From the NCBI RefSeq assembly GCF_002078875.1, contig NC_034411.1, positions 37,116,115-37,180,114 of the forward strand: 64,000 nt of DNA, read 5' to 3'. A program made the position numbers and the translations under genes. The notes beneath the pieces are model-generated. The model did no database searches. It saw only the letters and a program-made list of their open reading frames with translations, and was not told the DNA's origin. Shown in pieces: positions 35,521 through 49,100 of the stretch (position 1 is its first letter; each line of letters opens with the position of its first letter). The DNA comes from Numida meleagris (Eukaryota > Chordata > Aves > Galliformes > Numididae).

Positions 35521-36015
35521 CACAGAATCATAGAATCTTCAGAGCTGGAAGGGACCTTTAAAGGTCATCTAGTCCAACTCTCCTGCAATGAACAGAGACA
35601 TGCATAAGTATATCATGTTGCCCAGGGCCTGATCCTGCCTTGCCTTGAAAGTCCACAGGGACAGGGCATTCATCACATCTCTGGGCAATCTGTTTCAGCG
35701 CCTCTCCACCCTCACCGTAAAAGACTTTTTCCTTCTACCTTATCTAAATCTACTCTCTTCGAGCTTGAAACCATTTCCCCTTGTTCTGTCACAACAGACC
35801 CTGATAAAGAGTCTGTTCCCTCCTTTCCTGTAGCTCCCCTTCAGAAGTTCAAAGGCCACTCAGTGCCTTCTATACTCCAGGCTGAACAGCCCCAGCTCTC
35901 TCAGCCTGTCCTCATAGGAGAGGTGTTCCATCTCTTGAATCACTTTTGTGGCCCTCCTCTGGATGCGCCCTAACATGACTATGTCTCCACTGTACTGAGG
36001 AATGAAGATGCAGCC
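35521..36015 (-). mobile_element. CR1 LINE, 5'-truncated 3' region
   Basis: The 3' end at 35521-35537 has ATTCTATGATTCT on the minus strand, the CR1 terminal repeat. Upstream on the minus strand (about 35990-35870) the reading frame gives RIQRRATKVIQEMEHLSYED and then RLRELGLFSLEYRR, the conserved end of CR1 ORF2. The middle is broken by indels. Similarity fades near 36015 but weak matches may continue to about 36075. No YADD motif is included, so this is a standard truncated copy. Confidence 0.92.
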
Positions 36016-36654
36016 AAGTGGAAGAGACACAAAGTTCTCTTTGTCCAGCAGATTCCTCTGCAAGACTTTCCCAGATCAAATTGATATTTAACCTATTTTG
36101 ATGTAAGCTCATTCAGGGTACTGACAGCCTCATTCATGGAGTTGAGCTCAACAACAGCAAAAACTGCTTCATTGAGTTCGTTTTTTTCTTCAGATATTTT
36201 TCAGTGTTCTTGAAACCACAGATGCTGAAAGGAAAAGATTCTGTGGCTGGCTCAGTTTGCCAGATTTAAAATGAGCATTACTCGTAGAAATATTTGAAAA
36301 AAATGAGCCAATTACATCCTTAAGGCTCTTAAAGGAAATATTAAGAGAAAAGGTTGCCATTTATATTTTAAATCTCAGCTTTCTAAATTTTGGGATCAAG
36401 TACTGGAAAATTTTACAAGGCACCTGGAAATTAAATAAAATCCAGGAACCATCAAAAAGTCATGTTTCTTTTTGAAAGATCACCTCTAGGTAAGGAAGAA
36501 GCTGCATTCTGTAGTAGCTGAAATACCTGCTTAGTCTCCAGGCGTAATTCCACTTAGCTCGGATCAAAATAATTTTAAATTTTGCTGCGCAGGCATTTAG
36601 GAATGAAAAACACTAAATAGCAGCAGTATCAAAAGTTATGTTTCTAAAACTGTG
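36016..36654. other. Non-coding stretch between CR1 and mariner copy 2
   Basis: I see nothing recognisable beyond possible weak CR1 similarity at its start. Confidence 0.5.
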
Positions 36655-37195
36655 TATATGCCTGAAAGTAATGCCTCCTATTTATTTCCATAGAAATTGC
36701 AACAGATACAAAGAGCACAATAACACTAGTTGATAGAGCAAATTCTCAGCTACAAAACACTGTTTTTAAACATCATCACCATCAGTAGCTATGCATTTTT
36801 GTGGGTGATGAACAAGAGTCTGCATACCACACTTGAAAAGTCTGCACCAGTGGAGGTGATCCATTGCCACCACTGCTGAAATGTACCACACACCATCTCA
36901 CTGTGCTCATATTCACTCTTCAGAAGCATTCAGTAAGTGTCAATGAATGTCAATAGGTGCAATTTTTTTCTACATGGAGGAATTCAGTTCCATACCTTTG
37001 CTGCATACACATTTCCATGTCAGATGCCAATTTTGTCAGTCTGCCCTTCTGCTGCCATCTGTCACACAGCAACAAAATGTTACAGGATATTGGCAAGAAG
37101 GTTCAGCCTCTACTGACAAACCACCATTATCCACCTCTGATGTCATGGGCCAACATAATAAAATCGTGGGTATTCCTTTCAGGGCTGCCGTCATA
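36655..37195 (-). mobile_element. Mariner-type deletion derivative, Galluhop-like, copy 2
   Basis: Alignable end to end with the element at 28293-28840 and in the same orientation. The left end has CTGAAAGTAATGCCTCCTAT (36662-36681); the right end is more decayed (CCTTTCAGGGCTGCCG, 37175-37190). The minus strand again holds only the start of a mariner transposase, more damaged than in copy 1. The shared internal structure implies that both copies come from an already deleted, MITE-like source rather than from two independent deletions. Confidence 0.83.
36850..37030 (-). pseudogene. Mariner transposase N-terminal remnant, copy 2
   Basis: The minus strand keeps TEFLHVEK, the start of the same helix-turn-helix seen in copy 1. 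An extra A in the start region (CCAATTTT at 37027-37034 where copy 1 has CCATTTT) destroys the ATG. A frameshift in the T run near 36963-36969 breaks the frame after VEK. The catalytic domain is absent. Confidence 0.65.
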
Positions 37196-40100
37196 CATTT
37201 CCTTCTTTACGATTCGCAATTCACATCTGCTGGAAAGAAGAGAACAAATATGTTTTAGTATTATCACAACTGTTGTGTGTAGAATTCATACGGAAAAATT
37301 TCAGTTCACAGAAAGCAAGCCAAGGAAAGTTTTCATTCTGTGGCTTAGCTGTAACTTCACAGCAGATGAACAGTATTCTGCTTGATCTTAGAGTTACAAA
37401 TCTCAGAATTCAGTTGCTGGAGTTACAAAGATGCCAGCATGAGGTAATACTCTCTAACACCCTAGTTTATAACTTCTTTGAGCTAAATCCAAGCTGTTAT
37501 GGATTCTGTAATTGTGGATTTGCCACAGAAGATTATGTTTTTTTTCCATAGATAGCGGATTGTGCCCGCATTACGACACCTGAATTCACCCTTCCACAGT
37601 TCAAGACACAAAGTTTTTGGTGTCAATATAAATGAAAATAGTGTACCAGAGAAAAATTGCTGCAACTTTGATCTTCCTTTAATATTTAAGCCCTGTTATA
37701 ATTGCATATATTTTAGAGTAAGCTGTCCCTTGCTAACAGCAAGATCTGGATGTAAAGAAAGTTCTGGTTTGATAACCTTAGAATCTCTCCAGATCTTTTT
37801 CTGACTCTTGGAAAGAAAAACAGTCATTATGCCATATAATGTCTTAAGCAGAATGTTCTTTGTGAATTTATCCAAACCTTGCTTTATAGGATAAAGATAT
37901 GCAACTGAACTTCAGATCTATTTGTACTTCACTGTGCTAAATCGTACATTCAATTTTTCAGGAAGAGCAGGTTGGTTTACCTGGTTACTCAGCCAAGAGC
38001 AAGTACAAATAACAATGCTATATTTTAGGGTCTGAAGTTCTGTTTCGTAACGTGCCTTTACAATCAGACCTTCAAACCATGGAAAGCTGATGAATCAGTC
38101 CTTAAACCCCACCAGTGTCCCCTTCTGTGAAGCACTCCTACCACTTCATAATGCAGAAAAACCTTGAAGCATGCCTGGTAAATAAAATGCTCACAGATGG
38201 TGTTTAATTATCTCCATGACAGCAATTGGCTCTTTCTGTCTTGAAAGAGCAATTCCTTTCTTCAAATTTACCTTTGATATCTAGGATTAAATGGTAAAGA
38301 TATTTCTAGAATTCAAAGAGCACATACAAAACCCAAAGGCTATAATGCTATTTCACACAAGACTTGTTATCTTACTTCTTGCTTGCTGCTGCTTTACTAC
38401 TTCTGCTTGCTCATTTGCATTTTATATAACTATTTTCTTTTCTGAGCCTTTTGTTGTCACAAAGTATGCAATAGTTACTAGTGACATTACTTGACATGAG
38501 ACAGAAGTAATTGACAAGGTAGTAACCTTAGCACATCTAGATAGAGAAAAAAGTGAAAGATTTTCAGGAAAACATTGCTATCAAAGCAGTTTTATAACCA
38601 GGTTTAATTTTCTTTGAAATATAAAATGCATAATGAGTACAAAGTACTCATCTGAAGCTGTTCTAATATTAACGCTATCTTGCAATCAGTATTTCTCTTG
38701 TGATTAAAGGTTACAAATCAAGAAAAGGATAAAAAAAGAAAAGTTAATGTGATCTAGTGATTCTGTCCTCCTACTCAGCTCTGCAGTGGTAGATACTCTT
38801 CAAAAACAAGTAAAAAATTATCCTACCCCCCAGAAAGGATGGCAGAAAAAGAGTGAACCTTTTTCTCAATGAGAATTATAAATAGATAGAACCAGCACTG
38901 TCATTAGTTTAGAACCGATGTAGGTGGAGCAATTATTTCCCTATTTCACTGTTGAACAGCTGCTAGCTTGACCACAATTAGTAAATTTAGTAATTTAAGC
39001 TTGAATTCAAATTCCTCAAATTAACTCCATCTATTATTACGTTCTGGATTCAAAAATCCTGTATATCTCCTGCAATTTCTGAACCTTGGAGCTTATTCCA
39101 GTATTTGATACACATATACATATGTGTGATCCAGTTGCCATTATAAGTCTAGGTTTTCTATATGACTGAGTTCAGCTCTGGGTTCACATAGGAAGTTGTG
39201 TCGTATCAGCATGTTAATGAAAATCCAGTATATATAAGGGCTACTTTCAAACTACTTAGACTAATGTATTGTGCTAAAGATGATAAGCTAACACCTTACT
39301 ACAGATACAGTGCACAGTGACTGCCACACTTGATGTAGCTACAGTTTTGGAAAAGCAAATGGATATTACATTTGGTTATCTTAATAATCACACACACTTA
39401 CCTTCAACAATACTTTAATTGTGATGTCTGTGATTGTAAAAAGATTCTTATAGATGAATAGCTCTTCAGAATTTACAGTTCTTTGACTCCTGATGGTCCA
39501 TTCCATTTTTTGCCAAGTGTCAGTCTCTGTAGCAGCTCTGAAGTATGCATGTGTATCAACTGAAATCTCAGCCATATTTAAATGACATTCTCAGTATATC
39601 TTTAAGAACAACTTAAAATCTGCTTTATTTATGTATGGCATTACTTTAATATCTTTTATTATTTTATTATTTTAATATTTTTTTCATTCTTTTGATTGTC
39701 TGGCAGTAATTTGCATTTCATTCACGATACTCTACATATATTAAGTGCTGAAAAAATAATTTGTATAATACTTCTTGCCAAATACTTCTGTATCAAAACA
39801 TGGGACTTCATTTTCAACAACTTCCTCGTTATCTGTCATTTGAAATGACAAAACTGTCTATTTTTGTTTTGCTGCCTTGTGAATGTATCTCCAACGGTTC
39901 CTCCTATAGGCTGCATGGAATACCTACATTCTGCCGTGAAACAATTCAGCTGTAAATGTCTGTCCCATACATGCATATTAGAGTGTGTAATGGAAGAATA
40001 CCACAAATGTGCAAAAACAGACAGTAAAAAGTTAAGAAAATCAGGATTAAGGATGCATATTTAATTTTACATTACTTTTTCTTGTAATAAAGTCATTAAT

Positions 40101-43100
40101 TATAGTATCATACAATTTGTCAGCCTTTCTTTGCTCTGCCATGTGCAAGAAGACAAGTGTAAAATCATTAAGAAGTTGATTAAAGTTCTGGTTAAATCTG
40201 CCAGTTGACTTTACCAAAAATAAATTTTATAACTAAATTTAGCAACTCTGTCTTCACTGAAGTACTTGGCTAAGTACCCTGAATTTAATACTTAAAGGGA
40301 ATTTACTATTTGTAAATCATGTTAAGATATGAATATTACTCCCAAATTTTAATATTTAACGAGCTTATAAACCTTTTAGGAGTGCAGTCACAGAGATAAT
40401 TGAATAGAGAAATCACTCAGGAAACCATCAGTTTCTGCATCCCTTTTTCAGTTTTCATACATGTAGGTTGTAGACATAAAACACACATGGGACAGAGATG
40501 GGACAACAGGATAAATTTTTATTTAATTGGTATTAGATCTGAAAATGATCTGTCATCATCTGATCTCTAGCAAATCCTAGATTTAGTATCCGGTGGCATA
40601 GTAAAGGATAAGTGAATCCAGCCCTTATGCTTTTGTGAAATAAGAAGCAATCAGGATTGTATTAATCATAACTCAGCTCAATAAATACAAAATCACAGAA
40701 TATGAAGTTTTCTTACTTGCCATCTGATCAAGGTTTCTGATTGTGATTTATAACATTTATAAAGTTTTTAGAGGGTATTTCTGCACTGTTGAGGTGCTAG
40801 AATCCCATAAAGCAAGTGTTTAGTATAAATCAAGTAATTTAAGATGCTTTATAGCACCTTATAGGAATAAAAAAAAAAATCTGTTAATATCATCCAAGAC
40901 CTCTTGACTCTTAGATACCTCTTGTGCAAGAGATGAGATTCAGTTTTCCCCTGACTGAAAATTAACACTTTGTCTTTTGTTTGCATTCACACTGGGCCAG
41001 TTCTGGGAACATAAATTCATTAATATGTTTATGCAAGTACTGCTTTCCTTCTTATTTTGTTTTGACTTTCGTGTATGCTGCTCTAGCCTTATTGGACTGG
41101 AGTCACTTTCACCCAGCCAAAATGTTTGACAAATTTCACAGATTTATGTATGTAAAAATTCAGGATCAGATTTTTATTTCTAGTAAGTTCCAGGCAAAAA
41201 CTTTAGATGAACTACAGTGCTCCAAAACATTCTTTTTTTAAACATTCATGTTTTCTCTGCCAGAGTTGACTGGCTCATATAATCACTTGCAAAAACAAAT
41301 GGCAGAGCATTCTGGAAAATTTCCAGTGTGGACTGAATTAATTTTAGAGATGAAAAGAAATAAATGAAAGCAGGAGACAAGTTACTGAAAGTAACATAAT
41401 AACAGGAAAACACTAAAGAATAGGGAGGATCTGTTCCTTTGCATTAGAAACAGTTCTTTTGTTTATATAATATATTAAGTAAACAAATGTTACCTTATGC
41501 AGTTGGAAACATCCAAGACCACAGGGAGGTTGCGCCTGTGAAAGCTGCATTACTTGCAGCACAGTAACCACAGTTTTATCATCTAATACTAAGAACTGTT
41601 GAAAACTCTGTCCTAATTTTCTTGGACCTGGATTTATCCACATTTATATTCAGATGGTACTGGTTGTCAACTTTAGGGTCGGATGTAGTTCAACTGTTGT
41701 TTGCAATCTACAAACTCCTCCTCTTTGAATTTCTCCTTTTAAATGTAGTGAAAAATATTTTCCCCTAATTACTTGACTGAGACAATTGTGTCTTGACCTT
41801 GTGTCCCTACAATGAGAGACCTGAGCCCAACCCCTTTACATAGTTTTGTTTTTTATCACCACCTCTGATCAGTGGACAGAAGGTCAATGAAGGGTTATTT
41901 CTGAACTTCTACTGTATTTTCAACATCTCTAACTTCTATCCTTAACTTCTATTTTTAAAGCTGAAATTGAGTTCCACTGAGTTGTAACATCTCTCAATAT
42001 CATGTTTAATATTTTTCAGTAAAAATAATGTATACCTGAAAGTATCTATATCAATATTTAGGTCTTCCAAGTATCTGAGGCTGAAATCCTGCATCCAGCC
42101 TGCCTTCAACAGAAAATATCTCATCCCCACATGGCAGCACCTGCATCTCTGCTGCCTTGGACCAACCCACCTTACCAGCCCAAACAGATTGCGTTGCAAA
42201 GCACTTCCCCAGTGTTATCTGGGACATATTGAGCCTCTTCAGCTTTACTATATTTTCTTTCTTCTTTTTTTTTTTTCTCTTTTCACCTTTAAATGTCCTT
42301 TTCTTACCATAGAGTTACCTTAGAGAAATATCTACTCCCCTGATTTCTCTTGCACCCATATTTATTTTCACTCCTCAGCATCTTCTCCACACAGAGTTGT
42401 ATGAACAGGCACAGCAGGCTCTAAACGTACAACCAGGGAGAATCTTTCACAGACTATTAGGATCTGAAAGAGAAAAAAAGGAAGCTAACTGGCACATATT
42501 TAGAAATATGTATATACATTTCCCTTATTCATTGATGAGTACATTTTTCACTCAGAAGGCTCTTCCGCAAGGGTTGCTTCAATTAGACCAGTTTGTGTTA
42601 CCATAGGTTAAGCCATTCATACAGTCCTATACTTTTGGCCTTTACTCTGTCACAGGTTATTTTTTACCTTTAGTAACTCATATCAGCACAGCTCCAAGTT
42701 ACCTATGGCAGTGTCATCTCATCTTTTCTCTTTCACTGCTAATTCTACATTATTTTCCCTGGAGATCTCTCCAGCCTTATTTTAGGCATTTACCAATGGG
42801 ATTCACATTCCCATTTTTGTTCTTGAAATCTGTAAGAATTCCTCTTCACCAAAACACAGAATCTATTCATCTTCATCTGTATGGACTGTCAGTTGTCTTA
42901 GTACTTTCAGAAATGTATTTTCTTTAAACATTTCTCTCTATAGTGCACGATACCATCCTCACCCACTTTGCATTTCCTTTTTCTCTCTCATGACAACTAT
43001 TTCCTTGGTGTGACCTTTAGAAATTCTCCTCTGCCTTGTCATTTTCATTGACAGTTTCTGGTTCTCTCTCTTCTACTTCAATATTTTAACTCTTGGTAAA

Positions 43101-46100
43101 GTTATATCACAAAATAAATAAATAAATCATTCTGTCTCTGACATATCTTGTTGTTTATTTATTACCTCAGACGTGTAATCACAAAAACAGACTTCAATGC
43201 TGTCCCCATCAAATTGTGTACTGATGGAATTCTTCAATTTGACAGTCTCCAAAATAAAACAGCAGAATTATTAGGATACATTTATGAGAAATAGGCAAGC
43301 TTGACTCCTCCTTTCTTTTCCCCAGAGTTTTGATTTAAACAGTTCAAATTTAGTAGTTTAGAAACTTAATTTTTATCTTGTTGCAACACATTGATCACTT
43401 CCAGGAAAGAGAATAGATAGAAAAATAATCAGCTGGACATACTGTGCAGAATATTTTGAATTTCTGAGTGATCTCAAGCCCTATATTGTATTAATAATCA
43501 GAGTCATGGAAGGTCCTGCCAGATGAATCTTGTGAATTTAGGCAAGGCAATTTAGGAGGTTATTCCCCCATCTGTCCACCCTATCTTTCTGCCAAACACT
43601 GCTGTAATAACACCAGCAGAAAAAGAAAACGCATTCCCAGTTGACAGCTGATCTTTCGTCACCAGCAAGGCTAGGATCACAGCAGTACAACAGATTAAAT
43701 TGCATTGAGGAAGGCACGTACACACATTTTCTTCTCCTGTATCTTCCAAAATATCTGTAAGCAGTGCTGTGGAGGAAGGTGGGTTACTAGGAGGTAAGGA
43801 TTGTTTTAAGCCATCGTAGCTGTTTGCTTTCCTGAACTTGAGTTAAAATGTCACCATGTGTTCTTTTCACACCGTTCTCTGCTACTCTCAAAGCTCCATC
43901 ATGTTGCTCCATCATGTTGGATCAGCACTGGGGATGAGCACAACTAATGATGAGGCCATCCATGCTCTTTCCCAGAATTGTTTGCAGCCTCCTATCCACT
44001 GAGTGCAGAAATAACTCTGTACTTAAGTATTTGTCTTAGCAAGACACAGCATTTTCTACATCTGTTTTGAGTATATGCAGTGCTATCTGACCTGAGATAA
44101 CCCACATGAACCAGCACACTGCCTGAGTTACAACGTGCAGTGATATGCCATCAGCTTCCTCTGAACAAGCAGATACAAGATGTAGTCACCACGAGGCTAT
44201 TAGTACATAAACTAATTATTTAAGTTGTATCTTTTACACTACTTTAAAATGGTAATGACTTGCACAGAGCACTAATTAAACCTAATTTCTTTATGTGTTT
44301 GCAGTTACTAGTGCTCATTACTGTAGAATCCATTATTTGTCTATTAAAACAGTTCTGTTCTTGGCAAAGAGTAATTTCAGATGAAAGGTTAATTTTTGCA
44401 TGTTTAAAGTTCAGAGAGGAGAACATAAGCACAGAAATAGATCTCTCCTGTGAGGCATGGAAGCAATACCAAATTCTGTTGTATAGCAATGTCCTTTACT
44501 TCTTAGACTAGGAGATATGTGTAATTTCATGGAATGAAATCAATTTCTTGAGTCATTCTTGTCATATAACATGATGAAAGCTCATCTGCACACCCACAAA
44601 AGAGCAAAGAGACAACAGTTAAAAAGTTCTTGGACTCTTACGCTAAAGATTCTGGTACAGAGCAAGCTTCTCCCTGCTTAACACAGTTTAGCTTTGTCTG
44701 TTGTCATTAACCATTCACTAAGGAAGGGAAGGATGAAGCAGGAGGGTGGTGCTCAGGAAAACTTAAAGGAAACAGGTTCAGTCTCTTTTCTGCTTCCTGA
44801 TGGTGCAAAGTAATTAAACATCCATCACAACAAGGATTTCTCTTTTATATAATTTCCTCTGGATATTGTTCAGCAGTTTTTCTCTGTGGCTCAACAATTA
44901 ATTAACTAAACCTTTATAAATTAAATAGTTGCCACTCAAGAGGTCTGCCTCCAAACTTATTAATCTCAAATTCCCAGTCTGACACTTCTCTTGGTACTGC
45001 CACTCACGCTAGCTATAGAAGGTAAGAAATTACCCTGGCACAGTTAAGACAAACTCTTCTTGGTTGAGTCTGGTAAGTGTATCTTGTTCTCCTTGTGGGC
45101 TGATGAGAAGCCATAGGCTTTCCAGACAACGATGCAAGAGTATGGGGCAGACTGGTGAATAAGTATAGGGAAAGCAAAAGGACTTCAGAATCCCAGAACA
45201 GATGCAGGTTGACTGCTTGGAAGACTTTGGATCAAGGCTTCTAAAAAAGTGTGAAGACCGATCACGAAGATGAGGAAAAAAATCTGAGTGTGAAGGACAG
45301 GCATAGATTAACATTTGTTAGCCATTGCTGCAGAGACCATGGCAAGCAATGCATCTGAAAAGGGAAATGTAGAGTCGGTGCAGATTTTGAAAAATATTTC
45401 TGCTCTCTTTCTCCAAATGCGTCATTTTAAGAAGGTGAAGGGTTCCATTTATGCCCCTTAAGTTCATTTAATTGTATCACATGGCATTTTCCTCATTGTA
45501 CATAGCTCCTCAGATTACACAGTTCAAATTCTGAATTTAAAAACTCAAAGTAGACAATGGCCTGCATTTGTTCTGATTGCTGGAACTTTAAAATAATTGT
45601 TTTAGTTTTGTTTGAGGTTTTTTAACTGTTATAATTAGTAAAATGAAGAATTTAAGTGTCAATGCAAAGGAAAGCATTTTTAAGTTCAAAAGCTTTTTGA
45701 TAAATGACGGAAGGGGATATTTATACTGCTACTGCATTTACCTTGCTGTCAGAACTAAAGAGATTATTATCTCCAGGCATGCGTACAATCCACTGTGTTT
45801 AATTTTCAGTTAGAGAAATCTAATTTGATGAAAAGACAGCTTACAAAGAGCTGTACTGAGCGTTCTGCATAAGGAATGCTTGGCAGCCATTACTTATATA
45901 TTATCTAATTTGTGATGCCTCAGAAACGTTGAAAGTGATTTCCTTATACATTTACTCCGGTAAAAATGGCAAACTATAATCCATCATTGTTAATGAAAAA
46001 CTAAGGAATCAAATAAACAGTCAAGCTGTCATTCTACATTTCTTGTTGGGAAACACAAAACATTTTGTTGACAAAGCACAGGAGCTTTGATTGATTGAGA

Positions 46101-49100
46101 AGTTGATAATCAAAAGCAATTTTTATGCTTATCTATCACTGAGGTGAAAACATTCTGACAAATCACAGTTTTTTCCTGCAAATCATCCTGAACCATCATC
46201 ATTGCCTAGAAACTGCTAAATGTCATTACATTGGTTCTGCTGGATGAACACTTTCTCAGCACTCAGTAAAGACTGTAAATAGTGGAAGGGAATCTATTGT
46301 ACAACATAGACAAGTTTCAAGCAGATTTCTGAGATAGAGTTAAAACCCCACAATAAAACAAATTCTGACTCTTTCTCAAATTCACACAGCTTAAAAAGGA
46401 ATCATTTTGAGATTTGGAAACAGATTCCACATTCAATACTTGTGGTGTCTGCATGTCTTTTCTTTTTCTTTTTTTGTCACCTAAATGAAAGAAGAAGAGG
46501 TTACTTTGATGGAGTATTTGTAATCATTAAGTTTAAATATTCATAAAGATGGAAACCAATCACCAAGATTTTGGAGCTCCAGTTGGCATACCAATTATAT
46601 CAGAGGAAAAACAAAAAAAACAAATTAAAAAACATATTCATTGGTGAAATTCCTTAAATGCTGATAAGAATAAAAATAAACTTAAAAAAAAAAAAAACTG
46701 TCTACATAAAACAAATAAAAAAGCTTTGAGAAATCTGTAACAAAACTACTCATAGAGGACTGAAATCTGGTAGATAAATACCCTAATTTCTGATTAATAT
46801 TGAATTCAGGTATTTCTGATACATTATGAAAAAATATTGCCAATTATTTAACCATTAGAATAACAATGACCATTTCAATATTATGCAAATGCACCATGTG
46901 AAACAGTTTTGTTTTGTTCTTGAGTCATTTGGAATGATTAATACTCTGTTGTGCTTCTAAAACTGAACATCATCATTACAATCTACAGCCCTAAAGAGCC
47001 AACTACAGATCATGAGTTACATCTTACTTCCTTCATCTTATGAATGTGCAAATTAGAAAGTTACAACATGTGCCAACAGACATTTAAATGTCTCAAAATG
47101 CAAATGTCTTTAGAAAGTGTCAAATGTTAAATATAAGGTACTACAACAAATACTGGTACCTCTGGAGTTCAAAGTTATTTCTACAGCTGTGTAAAAGAGT
47201 GTGGAAATATGAAGGGCACTTGTGAATCCTTAAGTGTCTGTTATGGAAGAAGCGATACTGTCCATCACTGAAGATGTAAATAAGGTGTTTCAGCACCTTT
47301 TTGCATAGGCAACAAAGTACATGAAAAAAAAATACGTAGAATTCTGCATATTTCAAGTCAAAGGAGCATTTGTATCTCTCTGCATTCCACCCAGAGATCT
47401 TTTGATCAATTGTGCAGAAAGAACATAGAACTTAGAAATAGTCCAGTAATTGTAATGAAGATTAGTAGAAACGTTACAGGTGCATAATTCATATGAAAGC
47501 ATCTGGCAGCTCTCTGACTAGCAGGGTTGGACAACTGAGTGAATAGGTCCATTTATCCTCATGTGTGAATGGTATTTTTATGGTTTGTTGTTTTTTTTTT
47601 TTTTTTTCCATTGTGGTTACTGTTGTTTTTGTCAAGAAATCATAGTCAAATGAATAGGCTTTCTATAGAATAAACATAAATACGTTAATTTAAGAAAGAA
47701 GAATAACATACTAGGTTGAGATTCCGCTCAGACAAAAAGGACTGCTGCTTTGTTGTCATTCTGTGCAAAGAGCTGAAAATCTTATGGCAAAGAAAGTTTT
47801 TGAGCTTTTAGCTCTTCCATTTTAAAATAGTTCAGGAAGGTATTTTCAAAAGTAAGATGAAGACTACTGAAGATGTATATAGGAACTAAAACTAAAACAC
47901 AAAACCCTATAGCAGCAACTATGTAGTCTCCTACACAGTACTGACAACGTGAAAGACTGACATAAAAGCTCTGCCAATTTAATGATCAAATAATTATTGT
48001 CACACTGTTTGGACAGTACTGTAACAAACACTCTTAAGCAGTGCATTATTGACAATACTGAAGGGTAAATGCAAGAATTATGAAACTTTCCTCTTTTCTT
48101 ACTGTCATCAATATTTTATCTTAAGATATCATGTCCTGATACAGCCTCAGCTATTTATTTATGTTCAGTCTTTATTTGTAATAACACTTTCATACCTGAT
48201 AGAAACTCTCAGTTGTATACTTATCTAGAGTTGAGTAAGATCTCAGCACAGCAGGGCTGCAAGGCTAAAGCTGCACAGCTTAAACTTTCATCTTGCTACA
48301 TACACCTTGAATAAGAAGTTACTTATCCTTAAGAAGTCAGACATATGACTGCAGAATGTATTCAAAAAGCAGCTTCTTGACAATATTGTAAAGCAGCAAA
48401 GGTTACTGCATCCTAGAAGCTACTTTAGCATGTCACATTTCTAGTGCTCTTCTCATCTTTAAGAGTTACCAGGGCCACCCAGTTCTGAGTAGCCAATGTT
48501 TGAAGTGTTAAAAAAGAGGTCACATACTGGAAACAAGTGTAAGGTGACAACAGGGGTGAAGAACGTCCCATACTTGAGGGATGCAGAAAAGAAGGAGTAA
48601 CATATATACTGGAAACAGGATGAGACCTCCTTTATGCCTACACGCTCTTCAGCCTTATCACTGATCCATTTTCTGATTCACTATTAATTCATGTTGTCTA
48701 CCTTAGACGGCCCCTTTAGATATCCCATTGTTCTGAATGAGTCCTCTCAACTCATTATTCTACAAATGGGAAACTAGAAGATGTCAAAATTGAACATCTG
48801 CACTTCTGCAGAGCTTTGAGGTAGCTTTCACTGCTGATAAAACTGTTTTGTGGGAGCAACAGAAAAATACAGCATGCTACCTTTTTCCTAAAGTTCCTGT
48901 GGAAAAATTATCTTTGAATCTAAAATAAGAAATAAAAAGTACCTGGACTGCTCTACAGTGTCAGATCTGAAACTCTCTGGAAACCTGCTGTCATGTGAAG
49001 AATACTCCTTTGAGTATTCTTCCCTATTATTCTTCCACTTTTACATAGGCTAAATCCAAGTCTGATTAAGTAACTGGATAATCACCTTCTCATCTTTGTA

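Noticed and set aside
36957..37385. 142-codon open frame on the plus strand
   Set aside because: Its first half is antisense to the mariner transposase remnant and the rest is ordinary flanking sequence, so it is a chance open frame.
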